Notes: generated by a model not told the origin, from the letters alone. Positions 44,287-53,836 are shown, numbered from the stretch's first letter. The stretch is 64,000 nt of DNA from Chloroflexi bacterium UBA6077 (GCA_002436065.1 DIXP01000021.1:124001-188000); one strand, 5' to 3'. A program made the numbers and translations.

Positions 44287-45267
44287 CTAAGAAACCTTCC
44301 GAATGAGCCAGTTCACCAGACCGGCGTCCAGCACCATCTCCGACAGTTTCTCAGGGCCAATCAGCGTGACACGTTCATCGTCAGTGTGTACGTCACCCTT
44401 TGGACGGACCGAATGGTAGACAAAGAACATCCTGTCGTAGGGGCCGAGATCATCAATCTCTGCGATGTAGCTGTTCAGTTGGGCCTGGTTTGTCCTGGAC
44501 TTGATTTGCGCGAAGGCACGCTCGCCCGTGCTGGGCAGAAGGATATCGAGGTCAAGTGCTTTTTGGGTCTTTCCCACGATCCCCTGCCGGCGCCATCCGG
44601 TCGTTGAGAACACGAGATCCACCAACGTTTCGAAGTCGTGGGGAACGAGCAGTGTCATCATGCCCTGTACTGCGGCCTTCATCTCCTCAGCGGCGGCGAT
44701 GCCACGCTCCACCTCCGGGACCTTCTCTCCGTTGATGCGCCGGATGACATAGTCGGCAACATCTACGTTGCAGGATGTGCCGCGGAAGAGGGCAAGCTTC
44801 GTAAGGGCTCCGGAAAGTCGGTCCTTTGTCAGTGAGTCTCCATTGAAGTCCGTCGAGCGCCAGCCATCCAGGACCGGCCGCCATACACCATCTCCGTCAG
44901 CATGAGGCTGCGCTGCCTTACGGGGATCTCCGCGACATGGCTCGAGTTGCCCCCACCAAAGGCGTTCGCCTATGAACGTGATCCACAGTGTTGCCCCGTC
45001 ATCCTCGAAGAACACTTGGGTCTCGTTGCTGAAACGAGTGGCTACGCCTTGCCTGAGCCCTTCCTGAAAGAAGGAATCCGTCAGTTTGGCCCATTCACCC
45101 TCCTGGCACCACGGGAAGCGCTCGGGAGTCTCGCTACCAAAGCCGTAGCGAATTACTCGTTTCGCCAGACACTCCCTCTCCCATTTCCCTCCCTCACCCA
45201 GCTTTATGTACCGAACCTGGGAGGGGTGAATCTTGTCGCGCATGGGAGTTGTTGCCGAGGTCTTCAC
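44287..45267 (-). CDS. Protein with C-terminal Mrr-like restriction endonuclease fold
   Basis: A protein of 326 residues; GTG at 45267 has AGAGGAGAA just upstream. The first 170 residues form an uncharacterised Trp-rich domain (GEWAKLTDSFFQEGLRQG, ATLWITFIGERLWWGQ). The C-terminal part reads HDFETLVDLVFSTTGWRRQG, then KALDLDILLPSTGERAFAQIKS, which is the D...QxK core of Mrr-like nucleases. A helix and the YDRMFFVYHS strand follow. It probably cuts DNA, perhaps guided by the N-terminal domain. It is upstream of the hypothetical gene at 43233-44270 in the same transcript. Confidence 0.72.
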   Translation of the reverse strand: MKTSATTPMRDKIHPSQVRYIKLGEGGKWERECLAKRVIRYGFGSETPERFPWCQEGEWAKLTDSFFQEGLRQGVATRFSNETQVFFEDDGATLWITFIGERLWWGQLEPCRGDPRKAAQPHADGDGVWRPVLDGWRSTDFNGDSLTKDRLSGALTKLALFRGTSCNVDVADYVIRRINGEKVPEVERGIAAAEEMKAAVQGMMTLLVPHDFETLVDLVFSTTGWRRQGIVGKTQKALDLDILLPSTGERAFAQIKSRTNQAQLNSYIAEIDDLGPYDRMFFVYHSVRPKGDVHTDDERVTLIGPEKLSEMVLDAGLVNWLIRKVS

Positions 45268-45468
45268 GGCTTCTCCTCTGACTGAGAATCAGGCTGTGCC
45301 AATGGGGATAATGCAATACGGCTAGCCATTATCTCACTCGCTCGGGGAGAAATCACGACCCAACGGACCCGCCTGGATGGTCGTTTGCGCCCGGGAAGAT
45401 GCGGTGGCTAGCTTGTTGGCGGAAGCCGTCGAGAAGTCCATCGGCGTTACTAGCCAGGGCCACTGCGA

Positions 45469-46500
45469 TCACGTGTCTGCTCTCACCCGGCCCAATCCCT
45501 TGACAGCAGAGGCCTCAATTCTCCGATCACCTATGCGGCGAGCGACTTCAAGCGCAAGCTGAAAGTACTTGGAGGCATCCGAGACCTGACCACAACGCTG
45601 ATGGATGACCGCGATGTTGTTCAAGATAGTCGCTTCGGCCGCTTGGTGGTCCATTCTGCGAGCCACGTCTAGGCTCTCGTGGAACCGGCTGAGCGCGTCC
45701 TCCGTCCGCCCTTGAGAGAAGGACACAGCAGCCAGGTTGTTGAGCGTCTCCACCTCGCCTCGTCGATCTCCAATGGCGTGCCGCGCGTCGAGGGCGCGAC
45801 GGTAGTAGCCGGCAGCCTCTTCCTTGCGATTCATGGCGTACAGCGCGCCCGCGATGTTGTTGAGGCATGTGGCTCGGTGCGCCTGGTCCCCGACGGACAC
45901 AAGAATTGGTAGCGCCTTCTCGAAGCTGGCTAGCGCCTCTTGATGTTGCCCCAATTGCCTTTGAGCCTGGCCGATGTTGAGCGAGACCATCGCTTCACCC
46001 TGAAGGTCACCCGTTTCCGCTCGGAGCCGAAGGGCAGCCTCGAAGTGCTCGAGCGCCGCCTGCGTGTTTCCAACAAGAAGGCTCACAGCTCCGAGGCTGT
46101 TGAGGGCAGCTCCCTCATGGTCGCGATCGCCGATGCGTCGAGCCAGCGTCAAAGCTTGTCGTAGGCGGCTGAGCGCCTTACGACGGTCACCCACTGCATT
46201 CCAGGCCCACCCAGCGTTGACCAACAAGGCAGCCCGGTCTGCATCGCGCTTCAATGTCCGAGCAGCCCCAAGGGCTCTCTCTTGCCACTCCACCGCCTCA
46301 CGCCAGAGGCCACGGGTCTCCAAGGAGCCTCGGAGGCCTTGAGCATACTCGAGAGTTAGCTCCTGGTCTCCGCTCTCCGTGCTAACCCATCGCCAAGCGC
46401 GGCGTATCTCACCAATCTCACGTTCGACGCGTTGCCAGTCGCCTTCGCCACTTCGTACCAGAGAGAGATAGTAGAGCGCATGGCGCCGCCGTGCGGTCAC
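45469..46500 (-). CDS. TPR-repeat protein, third of three paralogues
   Basis: A protein of 343 residues, starting GTG inside the previous stop (GTGA). The N-terminus, RRRHALYYLSL and IGEIRRAWRWVS, resembles the starts of the two neighbouring TPR proteins. About six 40-residue TPR units follow (for example NSLGAVSLLVGNTQAALEHF). TPR arrays bind proteins or peptides and serve as sensors in NB-ARC/STAND ATPases. As the shortest paralogue it may be truncated or have lost repeats. The operon probably ends here; 201 nt separate it from the next gene. Confidence 0.82.
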   Translation of the reverse strand: MTARRRHALYYLSLVRSGEGDWQRVEREIGEIRRAWRWVSTESGDQELTLEYAQGLRGSLETRGLWREAVEWQERALGAARTLKRDADRAALLVNAGWAWNAVGDRRKALSRLRQALTLARRIGDRDHEGAALNSLGAVSLLVGNTQAALEHFEAALRLRAETGDLQGEAMVSLNIGQAQRQLGQHQEALASFEKALPILVSVGDQAHRATCLNNIAGALYAMNRKEEAAGYYRRALDARHAIGDRRGEVETLNNLAAVSFSQGRTEDALSRFHESLDVARRMDHQAAEATILNNIAVIHQRCGQVSDASKYFQLALEVARRIGDRRIEASAVKGLGRVRADT

Positions 46501-48038
46501 GATTGTCCCCGTTTCCCAAGCTGAAGTAGGCCAGACTGAAGACGCCCAACGTAGGTGCTGTGCCGCTCGGCATCAGGTAATTCTGCGGCTCTCTCCAGCT
46601 GAACGGTTCGACGCATCAGTTCGAGGGCGCGCTCAAGGTCCCCCTCCCGCTCAAGGAGCGTCGCCAAGCACCAACCGTACTGCGCCTCGCTCTCATGATC
46701 CCCGATCTCACGCGAAATGGCCAAAGCCTGAGAATAGTGGTCAGCGGCCTTCTCAACCTGATCGAGTCGCAGGTATGCAGCCCCCAACCGGCCCAGCCGA
46801 AGGCTTTCACCCCACCGATCGCCGATCTGGCGGGCGATTGCCAGAGCCTCTTCGAAGCGTCGTATGGCCTCCGTGGGGTTATGCTGGCGTTGATGAAGGC
46901 GACCCAACTCGCTCAACCAAGCCGCCTCATTCTGCCGATCGCCCGTGAACCGAGCCATCTCCACAGCGCGCTCTAACAAGGTGACTGCCCCGATGAGGTC
47001 TCCCAGGTCTGCGAGGCCCGTTCCGAGAATTCCAGTCCGGATCCCCTGCGCTCTCACGTCCCCAACATCTCTGGCGATTTCCACGGCCTGCGTAACGTAT
47101 TCGATGGCCTTCTGAGCATCTCCCAGATCGAGGTACGCCTTGCCGAGGTTGCTCAACCAGGCACCCTCGGATGGACGATCACCGATGTCGCGCGCGATCG
47201 TAAGCGCATCGTGAAAGCTCGAAACCGCCCGCTCTCGTTCCGCCAGGTCAAGCCGGCTTCGCCCCAGGTTCCCGAGCCAGGCACCCTCGTTCCGGCGGTC
47301 CCTGATCTCACGGGCGATCTGCAACGCCCGTTCGAAGTAGGAGATCGCCGTGGACAACTCCCCCAGAGCAGCATAGGCAAGTCCGAGGTTTCCTAGGTCC
47401 GCGCCTTCGCTCCGCCTGTCCCCCAACTCTTCGCTGATCCGGAGCGCCTCCTGGTGGTACTCGATGCCTCGATGGATCTCGCCGCGGTTCACGTGGATCA
47501 GGCCCAGGTTCCCCAACCAGTTCGCCTCCTTGCCTCGATCCCCCAGCCCACGATGAAGGACGAGAGCCTGCTGGAAATGCTCCGTCGCTCTTGGCATCTC
47601 CCCCAACTGCATGTATGCGAGCCCGAGATTGCCCAGCCTGTCACCCTCAGCGCGGAGGTCGCCCGCATCGCGGGCAATCTTCAATGCTTCCTCGTAGCAC
47701 TCGATCGCCTGTCGCGCGTCCCCGAGCCGGTAGTATGCCAAACCCAAGTCGCTGAGGAGGACACCTGTCGCCGGACGGTGTCTTGTTGGCGCCTCGGCAG
47801 GCGGCAGAGCTCTCCTGATCCACGTGACGGCTTCCGCCCAGAGTCCCCGCGTTTCCTGGAACGGGAACAGGGTCTGAACGTATGGCAGCATGAACGATTC
47901 GTTTGTCGCGGAGGCCATCCAGTGCCAGGCGCGTCGAACTTGTGCGTACTCCAAGTCGATCTGCTGCCAATTGGATCTCCCGCCTTGAGCAAGCTCTAGG
48001 TAGTACAGGGCATGACGCTCGCGAGCCGTAGCCTTCAA
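46497..48038 (-). CDS. TPR-repeat protein, second of three paralogues
   Basis: A protein of 513 residues from TTG 48038, overlapping the previous stop by 4 nt. The start, ARERHALYYLELAQGG with QVRRAWHWMAS, matches its neighbours. About ten 40-residue TPR units follow, with nearly identical blocks such as GNLGLAYMQLGEMPRATEHF and GNLGLIHVNRGEIHRGIEYH, so the DNA shows tandem 120-bp repeats. It likely acts as ligand-sensing partner of the NB-ARC ATPase coded at the head of the operon. Confidence 0.87.
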   Translation of the reverse strand: MKATARERHALYYLELAQGGRSNWQQIDLEYAQVRRAWHWMASATNESFMLPYVQTLFPFQETRGLWAEAVTWIRRALPPAEAPTRHRPATGVLLSDLGLAYYRLGDARQAIECYEEALKIARDAGDLRAEGDRLGNLGLAYMQLGEMPRATEHFQQALVLHRGLGDRGKEANWLGNLGLIHVNRGEIHRGIEYHQEALRISEELGDRRSEGADLGNLGLAYAALGELSTAISYFERALQIAREIRDRRNEGAWLGNLGRSRLDLAERERAVSSFHDALTIARDIGDRPSEGAWLSNLGKAYLDLGDAQKAIEYVTQAVEIARDVGDVRAQGIRTGILGTGLADLGDLIGAVTLLERAVEMARFTGDRQNEAAWLSELGRLHQRQHNPTEAIRRFEEALAIARQIGDRWGESLRLGRLGAAYLRLDQVEKAADHYSQALAISREIGDHESEAQYGWCLATLLEREGDLERALELMRRTVQLERAAELPDAERHSTYVGRLQSGLLQLGKRGQS

Positions 48039-49567
48039 TCCAGCACCCCCAACCGAAGCAACCGACGGCGCACGGCTTCCAACGCTGCTCGATCCAGTGC
48101 CAGATCAGTGGACTGGATTGACTCATCGATCGCAACAACCTGTTCGAGGGAGTCGACGGCCTGCCCCAGATCGCCTCCGGCTTCTTGCACCTTCGCCATG
48201 TTGAACATCGTCACACGCTCGCTCTCCCGATCACCGACTTCCCGGAAGATGGCGAGAGCTCGTTCGAACAACTCCAGCGCGCGGCTCCAGTCCCCCGACT
48301 GGCAGAGCACGCTGGCGATGTTGTTCAGCGTTGTCGCTGCTCCTGATCGGTCTCCCACCTCCTCCTGGATAGGCAACGCCTGCTGGAAATGGGAAAGGGC
48401 CGCGTGAGTGTTGCCCAGGACACGATGAACTTCGCCGAGGTTGCTGAGCGTGATGGCCTCTCCAGAGCGGTCTTGCACTCCCCGCCGAAGGTGCAGCACT
48501 TCCTCGTAGATCTGGCGCGCCCGTTCAGGCTCCCCCAGAGCGTAATGCGCGCCGGCCGCGTTGTTGAGAGTCGTAGCCTTCTCGGCGCGTTCGCCGACCT
48601 CTCGCTGAATAGCTACCGCGCTCTCGTAGTACTCCAGAGCCTGTCGAGGATCGCCTAGGTAGTGATGGACTGCACCCATGTTGTTGAGCGTAGTAGCCTG
48701 ACCAGGGAGATCACCAATCTCCCGCTGGATCGACAACGCTTCCTCGTAACGATCGAGCGCCTCTCGCCTGCGACCTAGGGTGTAGTGGACGGTCCCAACT
48801 GCACGAAGTGCTGCGGCTTCACCTGCGCGGTCGCCGGATTGCTGAAGGGCCGTGAGAGCCTGATGGTAGTGCTCGAGGGCGTGCCCCCAATCTCCCAGGT
48901 TGGCGTACGCCAGGCCGATGTTCACCAGCACCGCGCCCTGTCCTTTGACATGGGCTAGATCTCGGAAGAGGGCTAGAGCCTGCTGATAGTTGGCCAGCGC
49001 CGGGGAGCGATCCCCAAGTCGGTCGTGGACGAGACCGAGGTCGTTGAGAGTGGTCGCCTGGCCGAAGCGGTCGCCCTCTTCGCTCTGAATGGAGAGGGCT
49101 TTCAGGTAGTAATCAAGAGCTTGTCGGGGTTCCCCCAGGCCGTAGTGGACCTGCCCGATGCCGGTGAGCGTGAGGGCTTCGCCGCGCCGGTCCATTGTCT
49201 CGCGGCGAACGGCCAACGCCTGGTGGTAGAGATCGAGGGCGTTTCGCGTGGCACCCAGAGACAAGTGACACCAGGCGAGGTTGTGGAGCAGCGTTCCTTC
49301 AGCCTGGCGGTCTCCAGAGGTGCGGACTATCGACAATCCGCGCTCAAGCCATGACAGGTAGTCGCGCCACAGTCCACGGGCGCTCAGGAAGAGATGCACA
49401 GTCCATAGGAATCTGAGGGCTTGATGATCTTGTCCCTGGGTTGAGCCCATCCACTCCCAAGCCTGCCTGATCTGCGGCCACTCCGCGTCGAACCATGTCC
49501 AGTCGCCGGAGTGAGTCTCGGCCCAGGCCAGGTAGTGCCGTGCGTGGCGTTCACGCGCGTGGCTCAC
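48035..49567 (-). CDS. TPR-repeat protein, first of three paralogues
   Basis: A protein of 510 residues from GTG 49567, overlapping the NB-ARC stop by 4 nt. The start is RERHARHYLAWAETHSGDW and IRQAWEWMGS. About ten TPR units of 40 residues follow (TLNNMGAVHHYLGDPRQALE, TLNNIASVLCQSGDWSRALE). The start sequence is the kind that normally follows the winged-helix domain within a single NB-ARC-TPR protein. This suggests gene fission of a STAND protein followed by duplication of the sensor part. Confidence 0.87.
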   Translation of the reverse strand: MSHARERHARHYLAWAETHSGDWTWFDAEWPQIRQAWEWMGSTQGQDHQALRFLWTVHLFLSARGLWRDYLSWLERGLSIVRTSGDRQAEGTLLHNLAWCHLSLGATRNALDLYHQALAVRRETMDRRGEALTLTGIGQVHYGLGEPRQALDYYLKALSIQSEEGDRFGQATTLNDLGLVHDRLGDRSPALANYQQALALFRDLAHVKGQGAVLVNIGLAYANLGDWGHALEHYHQALTALQQSGDRAGEAAALRAVGTVHYTLGRRREALDRYEEALSIQREIGDLPGQATTLNNMGAVHHYLGDPRQALEYYESAVAIQREVGERAEKATTLNNAAGAHYALGEPERARQIYEEVLHLRRGVQDRSGEAITLSNLGEVHRVLGNTHAALSHFQQALPIQEEVGDRSGAATTLNNIASVLCQSGDWSRALELFERALAIFREVGDRESERVTMFNMAKVQEAGGDLGQAVDSLEQVVAIDESIQSTDLALDRAALEAVRRRLLRLGVLD

Positions 49568-51057
49568 AATCCCCTCGCGTCCATCATCTCAGCCGCGTAA
49601 TCTGCCAGCAGTGCATGCATCCAATACCGCTCGCCTCGCCGTTCCACCAGGCCCCGCTGAATGAACCCAGACACCGTGGCTTCCGCATCCACGGTAGAGC
49701 ACTCCCAAACGCTGGCAGCGGCGTTGATCTCCCACGTCAATGGCTCGCCCCCAAACGTCGCCAGCATGGCGAACCTGTCCTGGTCGATGCTGCTCAGACG
49801 CTCCACGCTTAGCCCAAGAATCGCCTGCAGCGAGACCGGATGATCTTCGTCGATGCCGGGCCGACCTTCGGCTTGGAGTAATCGGAGGCGTGCATCGCGT
49901 CGGTCGATCAGTTCCCCAACCAGTCTCTGCATGCGAGTTGGAACGTCGGTCTCGCTGGCCAGGAACCTGCCGGCCAGCGTTAGCGCGAGCGGAAGGAACT
50001 CGAGTCGTTCGCAGAGGCGTAGGGCAACTCTCTCGTCAGTGGAGACAACTTCCGGTGCTAGACGGCGGAGCAGCGCCAGAGAGGCTTCTGCGTTCAGCAC
50101 CTCGATTCGCAAGGTCTTCTCGCGTGTAGCTAAGGTATGGGCAATTGGAGACTCCCGCGTGGTGAGTAGCGTGCGACACCGCGGCCCGGCAACCATGAAA
50201 TACTGCCCGTGAGTAACCTCCCAGACGTCATCCACGATGATTAGCATGCGGCGATGGTACAGGGCGCCTCGCAGACGATCACGGCAAGCGGTCTCGTCGC
50301 GCTCCGGCACCAGGTCCACGCCGAGTGCCTTGCCCCAGGCCTCGAGCAGGAACCGCACAGTCGGACGCGGGCCAACCGAGCTCCACAACACGCCGTCAGG
50401 GAAGAGAGTCGGGACCACCTCCAGCCGTCCCAGCGCTGCGGCCAAGGTGGTCTTGCCAATGCCACCCATCCCGTGCAAGGCAACGGGTGCTACGTCCATC
50501 GCGGCCGCATCGTCCAGGCGTAGGAGGTCGAAGACTCGTGCCACGTCATCGTCGCGGCCGAGGACGCCCTGTGGAGGTAGCGGAGGCGCCATGAAAGGAC
50601 GATGCGTTTGCTCGCCCGAAGCGGCAGCGCTTGTGCTGGCGATGTCGCCAACGGCCAGGCCATAGACCGAGCCGTGAACGATCACTGCCTGCTGTCCGGC
50701 GAAGACCATGTATCCAGACTGCCGGGCCTGATCTAGCAGTGCCGCCAGGTCGTGCGCGAGCTCCGGATCGTCGGCCAGCAACTTCCTCATCTGAAGGTGC
50801 AGAGCAGTCTGGGCACGCTCATCGGCGGGCACGTTCGCCACGTTCTGGAGGGCATCCTTCACGTCGGGCTTGGCTTCCACCTTGTGTCTCAGCCTGCTCC
50901 AAACGAGTTTCGCATGCTCCCAGGCGGCTCCTCCCACCTGCTTTCCAGCTTCCTCTGCTGCCTTTTCACCGGCCTTCTGCAGATACGGAAGCCATGGAGT
51001 GAGGAATAGACCCAGATCTCTCGCCAAGCTCATCGGGTCGACGGCGCCGTTTCCCAT
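49564..51057 (-). CDS. NB-ARC ATPase (STAND family) heading a TPR operon
   Basis: A protein of 497 residues; GGGGAGG precedes the ATG. Residues 1-110 are a helical N-terminal domain (YLQKAGEKAAEEAGKQVGG), possibly the effector or oligomerisation part. The NB-ARC core has P-loop LHGMGGIGKTTLAAAL (about residue 197), kinase-2 LIIVDDVW (about 275), TTRES, and LPLALTLAGRFL. The winged helix ends near YWMHALLADYA. The protein stops where TPR repeats would normally start, and those are coded by the next three overlapping genes. STAND proteins sense phage components and then oligomerise to trigger effectors, so a defence role is likely. Confidence 0.9.
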   Translation of the reverse strand: MGNGAVDPMSLARDLGLFLTPWLPYLQKAGEKAAEEAGKQVGGAAWEHAKLVWSRLRHKVEAKPDVKDALQNVANVPADERAQTALHLQMRKLLADDPELAHDLAALLDQARQSGYMVFAGQQAVIVHGSVYGLAVGDIASTSAAASGEQTHRPFMAPPLPPQGVLGRDDDVARVFDLLRLDDAAAMDVAPVALHGMGGIGKTTLAAALGRLEVVPTLFPDGVLWSSVGPRPTVRFLLEAWGKALGVDLVPERDETACRDRLRGALYHRRMLIIVDDVWEVTHGQYFMVAGPRCRTLLTTRESPIAHTLATREKTLRIEVLNAEASLALLRRLAPEVVSTDERVALRLCERLEFLPLALTLAGRFLASETDVPTRMQRLVGELIDRRDARLRLLQAEGRPGIDEDHPVSLQAILGLSVERLSSIDQDRFAMLATFGGEPLTWEINAAASVWECSTVDAEATVSGFIQRGLVERRGERYWMHALLADYAAEMMDARGL

Positions 51058-51310
51058 TCCAGAACCTCCCCGCGAGTATGCCCGATCTTTGCTCGTGCGC
51101 CACGCGACACTGCAAGACGGCCTTGACCAACTACAGTGTGGCGAATCCTTACGCGCACGCCGCTGCTCTCCATTCTACTGCCGAGGTTGGCGAACGCACG
51201 AGTATCAGTCAAGATATCTCTGGTTTTGCAGACACCAGCCTCAGTCTGTATTGCATGCCGTACGGTTCGCGCGTCCGCAAGACGCACCCGTATCGAGTCG
51301 CCTCTATCGA

Positions 51311-51709
51311 TTAGCGTGGAAGACTGAGAAAGACGCCGATGACGGTGGCAAGAAGAGTGACGCTTGCCATCATGAAGGTTGCCACGATCCAAGCATGGGA
51401 GTTGTTGATGACGGCCCATCCGGCTTCGGTCAGACGGTATACGGGACCAGAGCCGGTGAGCAGGGCTCCCTTAGGCAGGGACCCGTCCGGCGCAAGCTTC
51501 CCAGTAGGGACTGCGTTCAGTTCGATGGCGACCCATCCACGTAGTTGGGCAGTGCGAAGGGCAGCGGCAACGTGAGGATCATCTTCTTCGCTGACCGCCT
51601 GTTCTATGACCCAGTAGTTGCCGGGCTGGAAGATGAGCGCAACACGCAGCCTGGCAAGGCGAGCGAGTGTTGATTTGATCAGGCGTTCCCGTTTCCAATC
51701 CTCGAACAT
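51311..51709 (-). CDS. Small membrane-anchored hypothetical protein
   Basis: A protein of 132 residues with AAAGGAG 7 nt before the ATG. A soluble N-terminal part (ARLRVALIFQPGNYWVIEQA, GPVYRLTEAGWAVINN) looks like a winged helix. It is followed by one C-terminal membrane helix, WIVATFMMASVTLLATVIGVF. A single-span tail could make it a membrane effector or sensor for the NB-ARC/TPR operon that starts 250 nt downstream. That link is inference from closeness and strand. Confidence 0.65.
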   Translation of the reverse strand: MFEDWKRERLIKSTLARLARLRVALIFQPGNYWVIEQAVSEEDDPHVAAALRTAQLRGWVAIELNAVPTGKLAPDGSLPKGALLTGSGPVYRLTEAGWAVINNSHAWIVATFMMASVTLLATVIGVFLSLPR

Positions 51710-51774
51710 ACGCTAGCTCCTTTCGGCGATGCGCCCAATGTTCCAGTTGAGCGGCGACGTGCCAACTCCGTCCG

Positions 51775-52707
51775 CTAGAACGGGTTGCTATGCCGCGCCT
51801 GCCAAACCCTGGTCGACCCTCTTGTGAGAAGATCCTCGTACTTCCTGGTGCCGCCTTCGGCCAGACGGATTCTGTGGCGCCTCCATCGAGAGCCGTAGTT
51901 CATCGCGTCCAGGCAAGAACTGTCCAACTGCGCTTGCATTCGGTCCGAGCGGTCGAGCCGGCCCACAATCGTAGCCAGTCTTCCTGGATGCGTGGCACGA
52001 CGAAGTTGTTCGGCTGACCAGCCTTGCGTGGCAATGTGGGGCTTATTGCACTTGAGATCGAGATCCAACATCTTAACCAGAGCGAGCATCTCGTCTGCTA
52101 TCGCCACAGGCTGCCTGGTCGCGCGGACCTACCAGTGCCAACGATCAGCCAATGCCTGAACTTCTGCGTGCTCCTCAACAAGACCCTGTCGCGTTTCGTC
52201 CACCACCTTGGAGTGGACCAGGGAGACAGAATCGCCAAGCCGAAACGTGCCCAACTGGATTGCCACAAGCGAGATTGCCCCATTGAACCAGGCCGATCAC
52301 GTTCAGGAGCGGGCCGGTAATCTCCTTCGCCGAGATTACGGCGGTGTGGCCGCACCGCAGGTAACGCCTCCACCAGATGTCCCACAGTATTCGGTCGTGC
52401 GAATGAGATGTGCCACGTCGGTCCTGCCGAGCAGACACTCCACCTCGTACCTCTTGTTCGTCTCAGCGTCTTGAAGGAGCAGGTTGAGACGGCCCGCCCC
52501 ACAGCTGGGGCCGGTCCTTGTCCTTGAGGATAAGATCTCCAAGGCCGAGAAGCGAGGGATCCTCACCGATGCGATCCTGAAGACACAGTTCGGCGAGTTC
52601 ATGGTGGTCTTCAGCCAAAGTGCCTCTGGCTTCGCGTATTTCGGATACGCCATTACCCTCTCCATTGATTCGCGGCCCGCCCAACAGCGAAGATCACGAG
52701 AGGGCAT
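51775..52707 (-). pseudogene. Decayed gene of a predicted nuclease family
   Basis: Fragments of one protein are scattered over three minus-strand frames. From right to left they include ELAELCLQDRIGEDPSLLGL, RLNLLLQDAETNKRYEVE, GRTDVAHLIRTTEY, HTAVISAKEITGPLLNVIGL, VAIQLGTFRLGDSVSLVHSK, QPNNFVVPRI, and finally ATIVGRLDRSDRMQAQLDSS with YGSRWRRHRIRLAEGG. Read together they match a widespread uncharacterised family with a YEVE nuclease-type strand. Several frameshifts prevent full translation. A nearby minus-strand frame (52694-52882, with VLEIKANFDVVDAVLNVAKE) may be a remnant of another gene. Confidence 0.7.
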
Positions 52708-52882
52708 CTAGCGAAGCGGAGAATCCACCCGGCGGAGCACCTTGTTCTGCGTACTTCTTCAAGACTCGAAACGCCTGCTCTTTGGCGACATTCAACACAG
52801 CGTCTACTACATCGAAATTGGCCTTGATCTCAAGTACATCCTGATCTCTGGGGCCTACCACTTGCCGGCGGTCAACAGACAT

Positions 52883-53425
52883 TGGCTGACTGAAGAATCG
52901 CCGTCCCTCATGGGTATACTTGTTCCTTACTTTGTAAAGGTAGGCTGCTATTCTTGGTATATCTGAGCACTTCTCGCTGCCCCGTGTGACTAGCGGCGTA
53001 ACTAGAAAAAAGTGCGTTTGTCCATCGTAACTTGAAAGAACATACGCGCAGCTTCAGCGAAACCAGGTAACGTAACCGGAAAAGAGAGCACGGTCCAGAT
53101 GGTAGCGCGTGTCATTCTACAATACTGCATACCCATAGCTATAAGGCTGGCCTAATCGCCAGGGCGTCCTGAGTAGCTTTTTCAACTTGCGTGACTCGAT
53201 CTGGTCCATAGATTGACGCCGTATTCTTTTTCAACTTACGGAGGATTCGCGTATGTTTTTTCAGGTTGTAAAGGATTATTTTCACTGAGGTCCCTCAGGC
53301 CAAGACAGGTTTCGGCGGTCGAGTTGGACAAGGGTTCGGTACCGAGAATCCTTTGTAACTTGAAAAAACATACGCGCTCGCTCGCTGGATTGGACGGCCG
53401 ACACTGGCAGAAGCACCCTACTCTA
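52883..53425. other. AT-rich gap with a repeat cluster
   Basis: This stretch is much richer in A and T than its surroundings: one 60-base line (53221-53280) has only 20 G or C. It contains the repeats listed separately and no supported gene. Confidence 0.6.
52998..53376. repeat. Seven degenerate copies of a gtaacttgaaaaaacatac repeat
   Basis: Full copies are at 53027-53048 (plus), 53248-53276 (reverse) and 53348-53376 (plus). The last two form 29-bp inverted repeats with three mismatches, 71 bp apart. Partial copies lie at 52998-53016 and 53072-53090 (plus), and 53177-53191 and 53226-53240 (reverse). The pattern is iteron-like or recombination-site-like. Confidence 0.65.
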
Positions 53426-53815
53426 CTACTGCTGAGACGGTCGGGTGCCTGAGCCTCTACGGTTCCGCGGAGCCCATACGTCCGGCCAAATGATCTGGGG
53501 ATGCTTGTACCAACTTTGGGTACGCATTTGCTTTTCGCCGCTCAGTGCTAGGAGTTGAGCAGAGTATTCGCTCACGTTCAGGTACCTGGCGATTCGTCGG
53601 AAGGAAAAGGGCTTATCGCTGAGAGCCACAGCTGCGATGCAATACTGTTCACAGGTCTTGGCTGAGGGCATCTCTCCACGGAGCACCATGTCTGCCATTT
53701 CTTCCAGGTCCGATCCTCCCGCCTCTTCTGAGACTGCGCGAATCAAGTCCGCAGCCAGGGACATCTCCTCAGGGTCATGTAGAAGCTCGGACAGACAGCG
53801 TTGCACGTAGTCCAA
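53426..53815 (-). CDS. Small HTH-like protein
   Basis: A protein of 129 residues from a TTG. The middle part, FSFRRIARYLNVSEYSAQLL, reads as a helix-turn-helix. The N-terminus is an acidic helical segment (DPEEMSLAADLIRAVSEEAGG), and the end is basic and Trp-rich (KHPQIIWPDVWAPRNRRG). No family is recognised. It follows the XRE regulator by 21 nt, so the two form a small operon; many such pairs resemble ImmA/antitoxin-type regulators, but no peptidase motif is present. Confidence 0.6.
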   Translation of the reverse strand: MDYVQRCLSELLHDPEEMSLAADLIRAVSEEAGGSDLEEMADMVLRGEMPSAKTCEQYCIAAVALSDKPFSFRRIARYLNVSEYSAQLLALSGEKQMRTQSWYKHPQIIWPDVWAPRNRRGSGTRPSQQ

Positions 53816-53836
53816 GTAGATTCCTGTTTCCTCGAT

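Noticed and set aside
46497..49567. Repetitive DNA of about 120-bp units, first taken for a possible CRISPR-like or satellite array
   Set aside because: The units code for 40-residue TPR motifs; there are no unique spacers.
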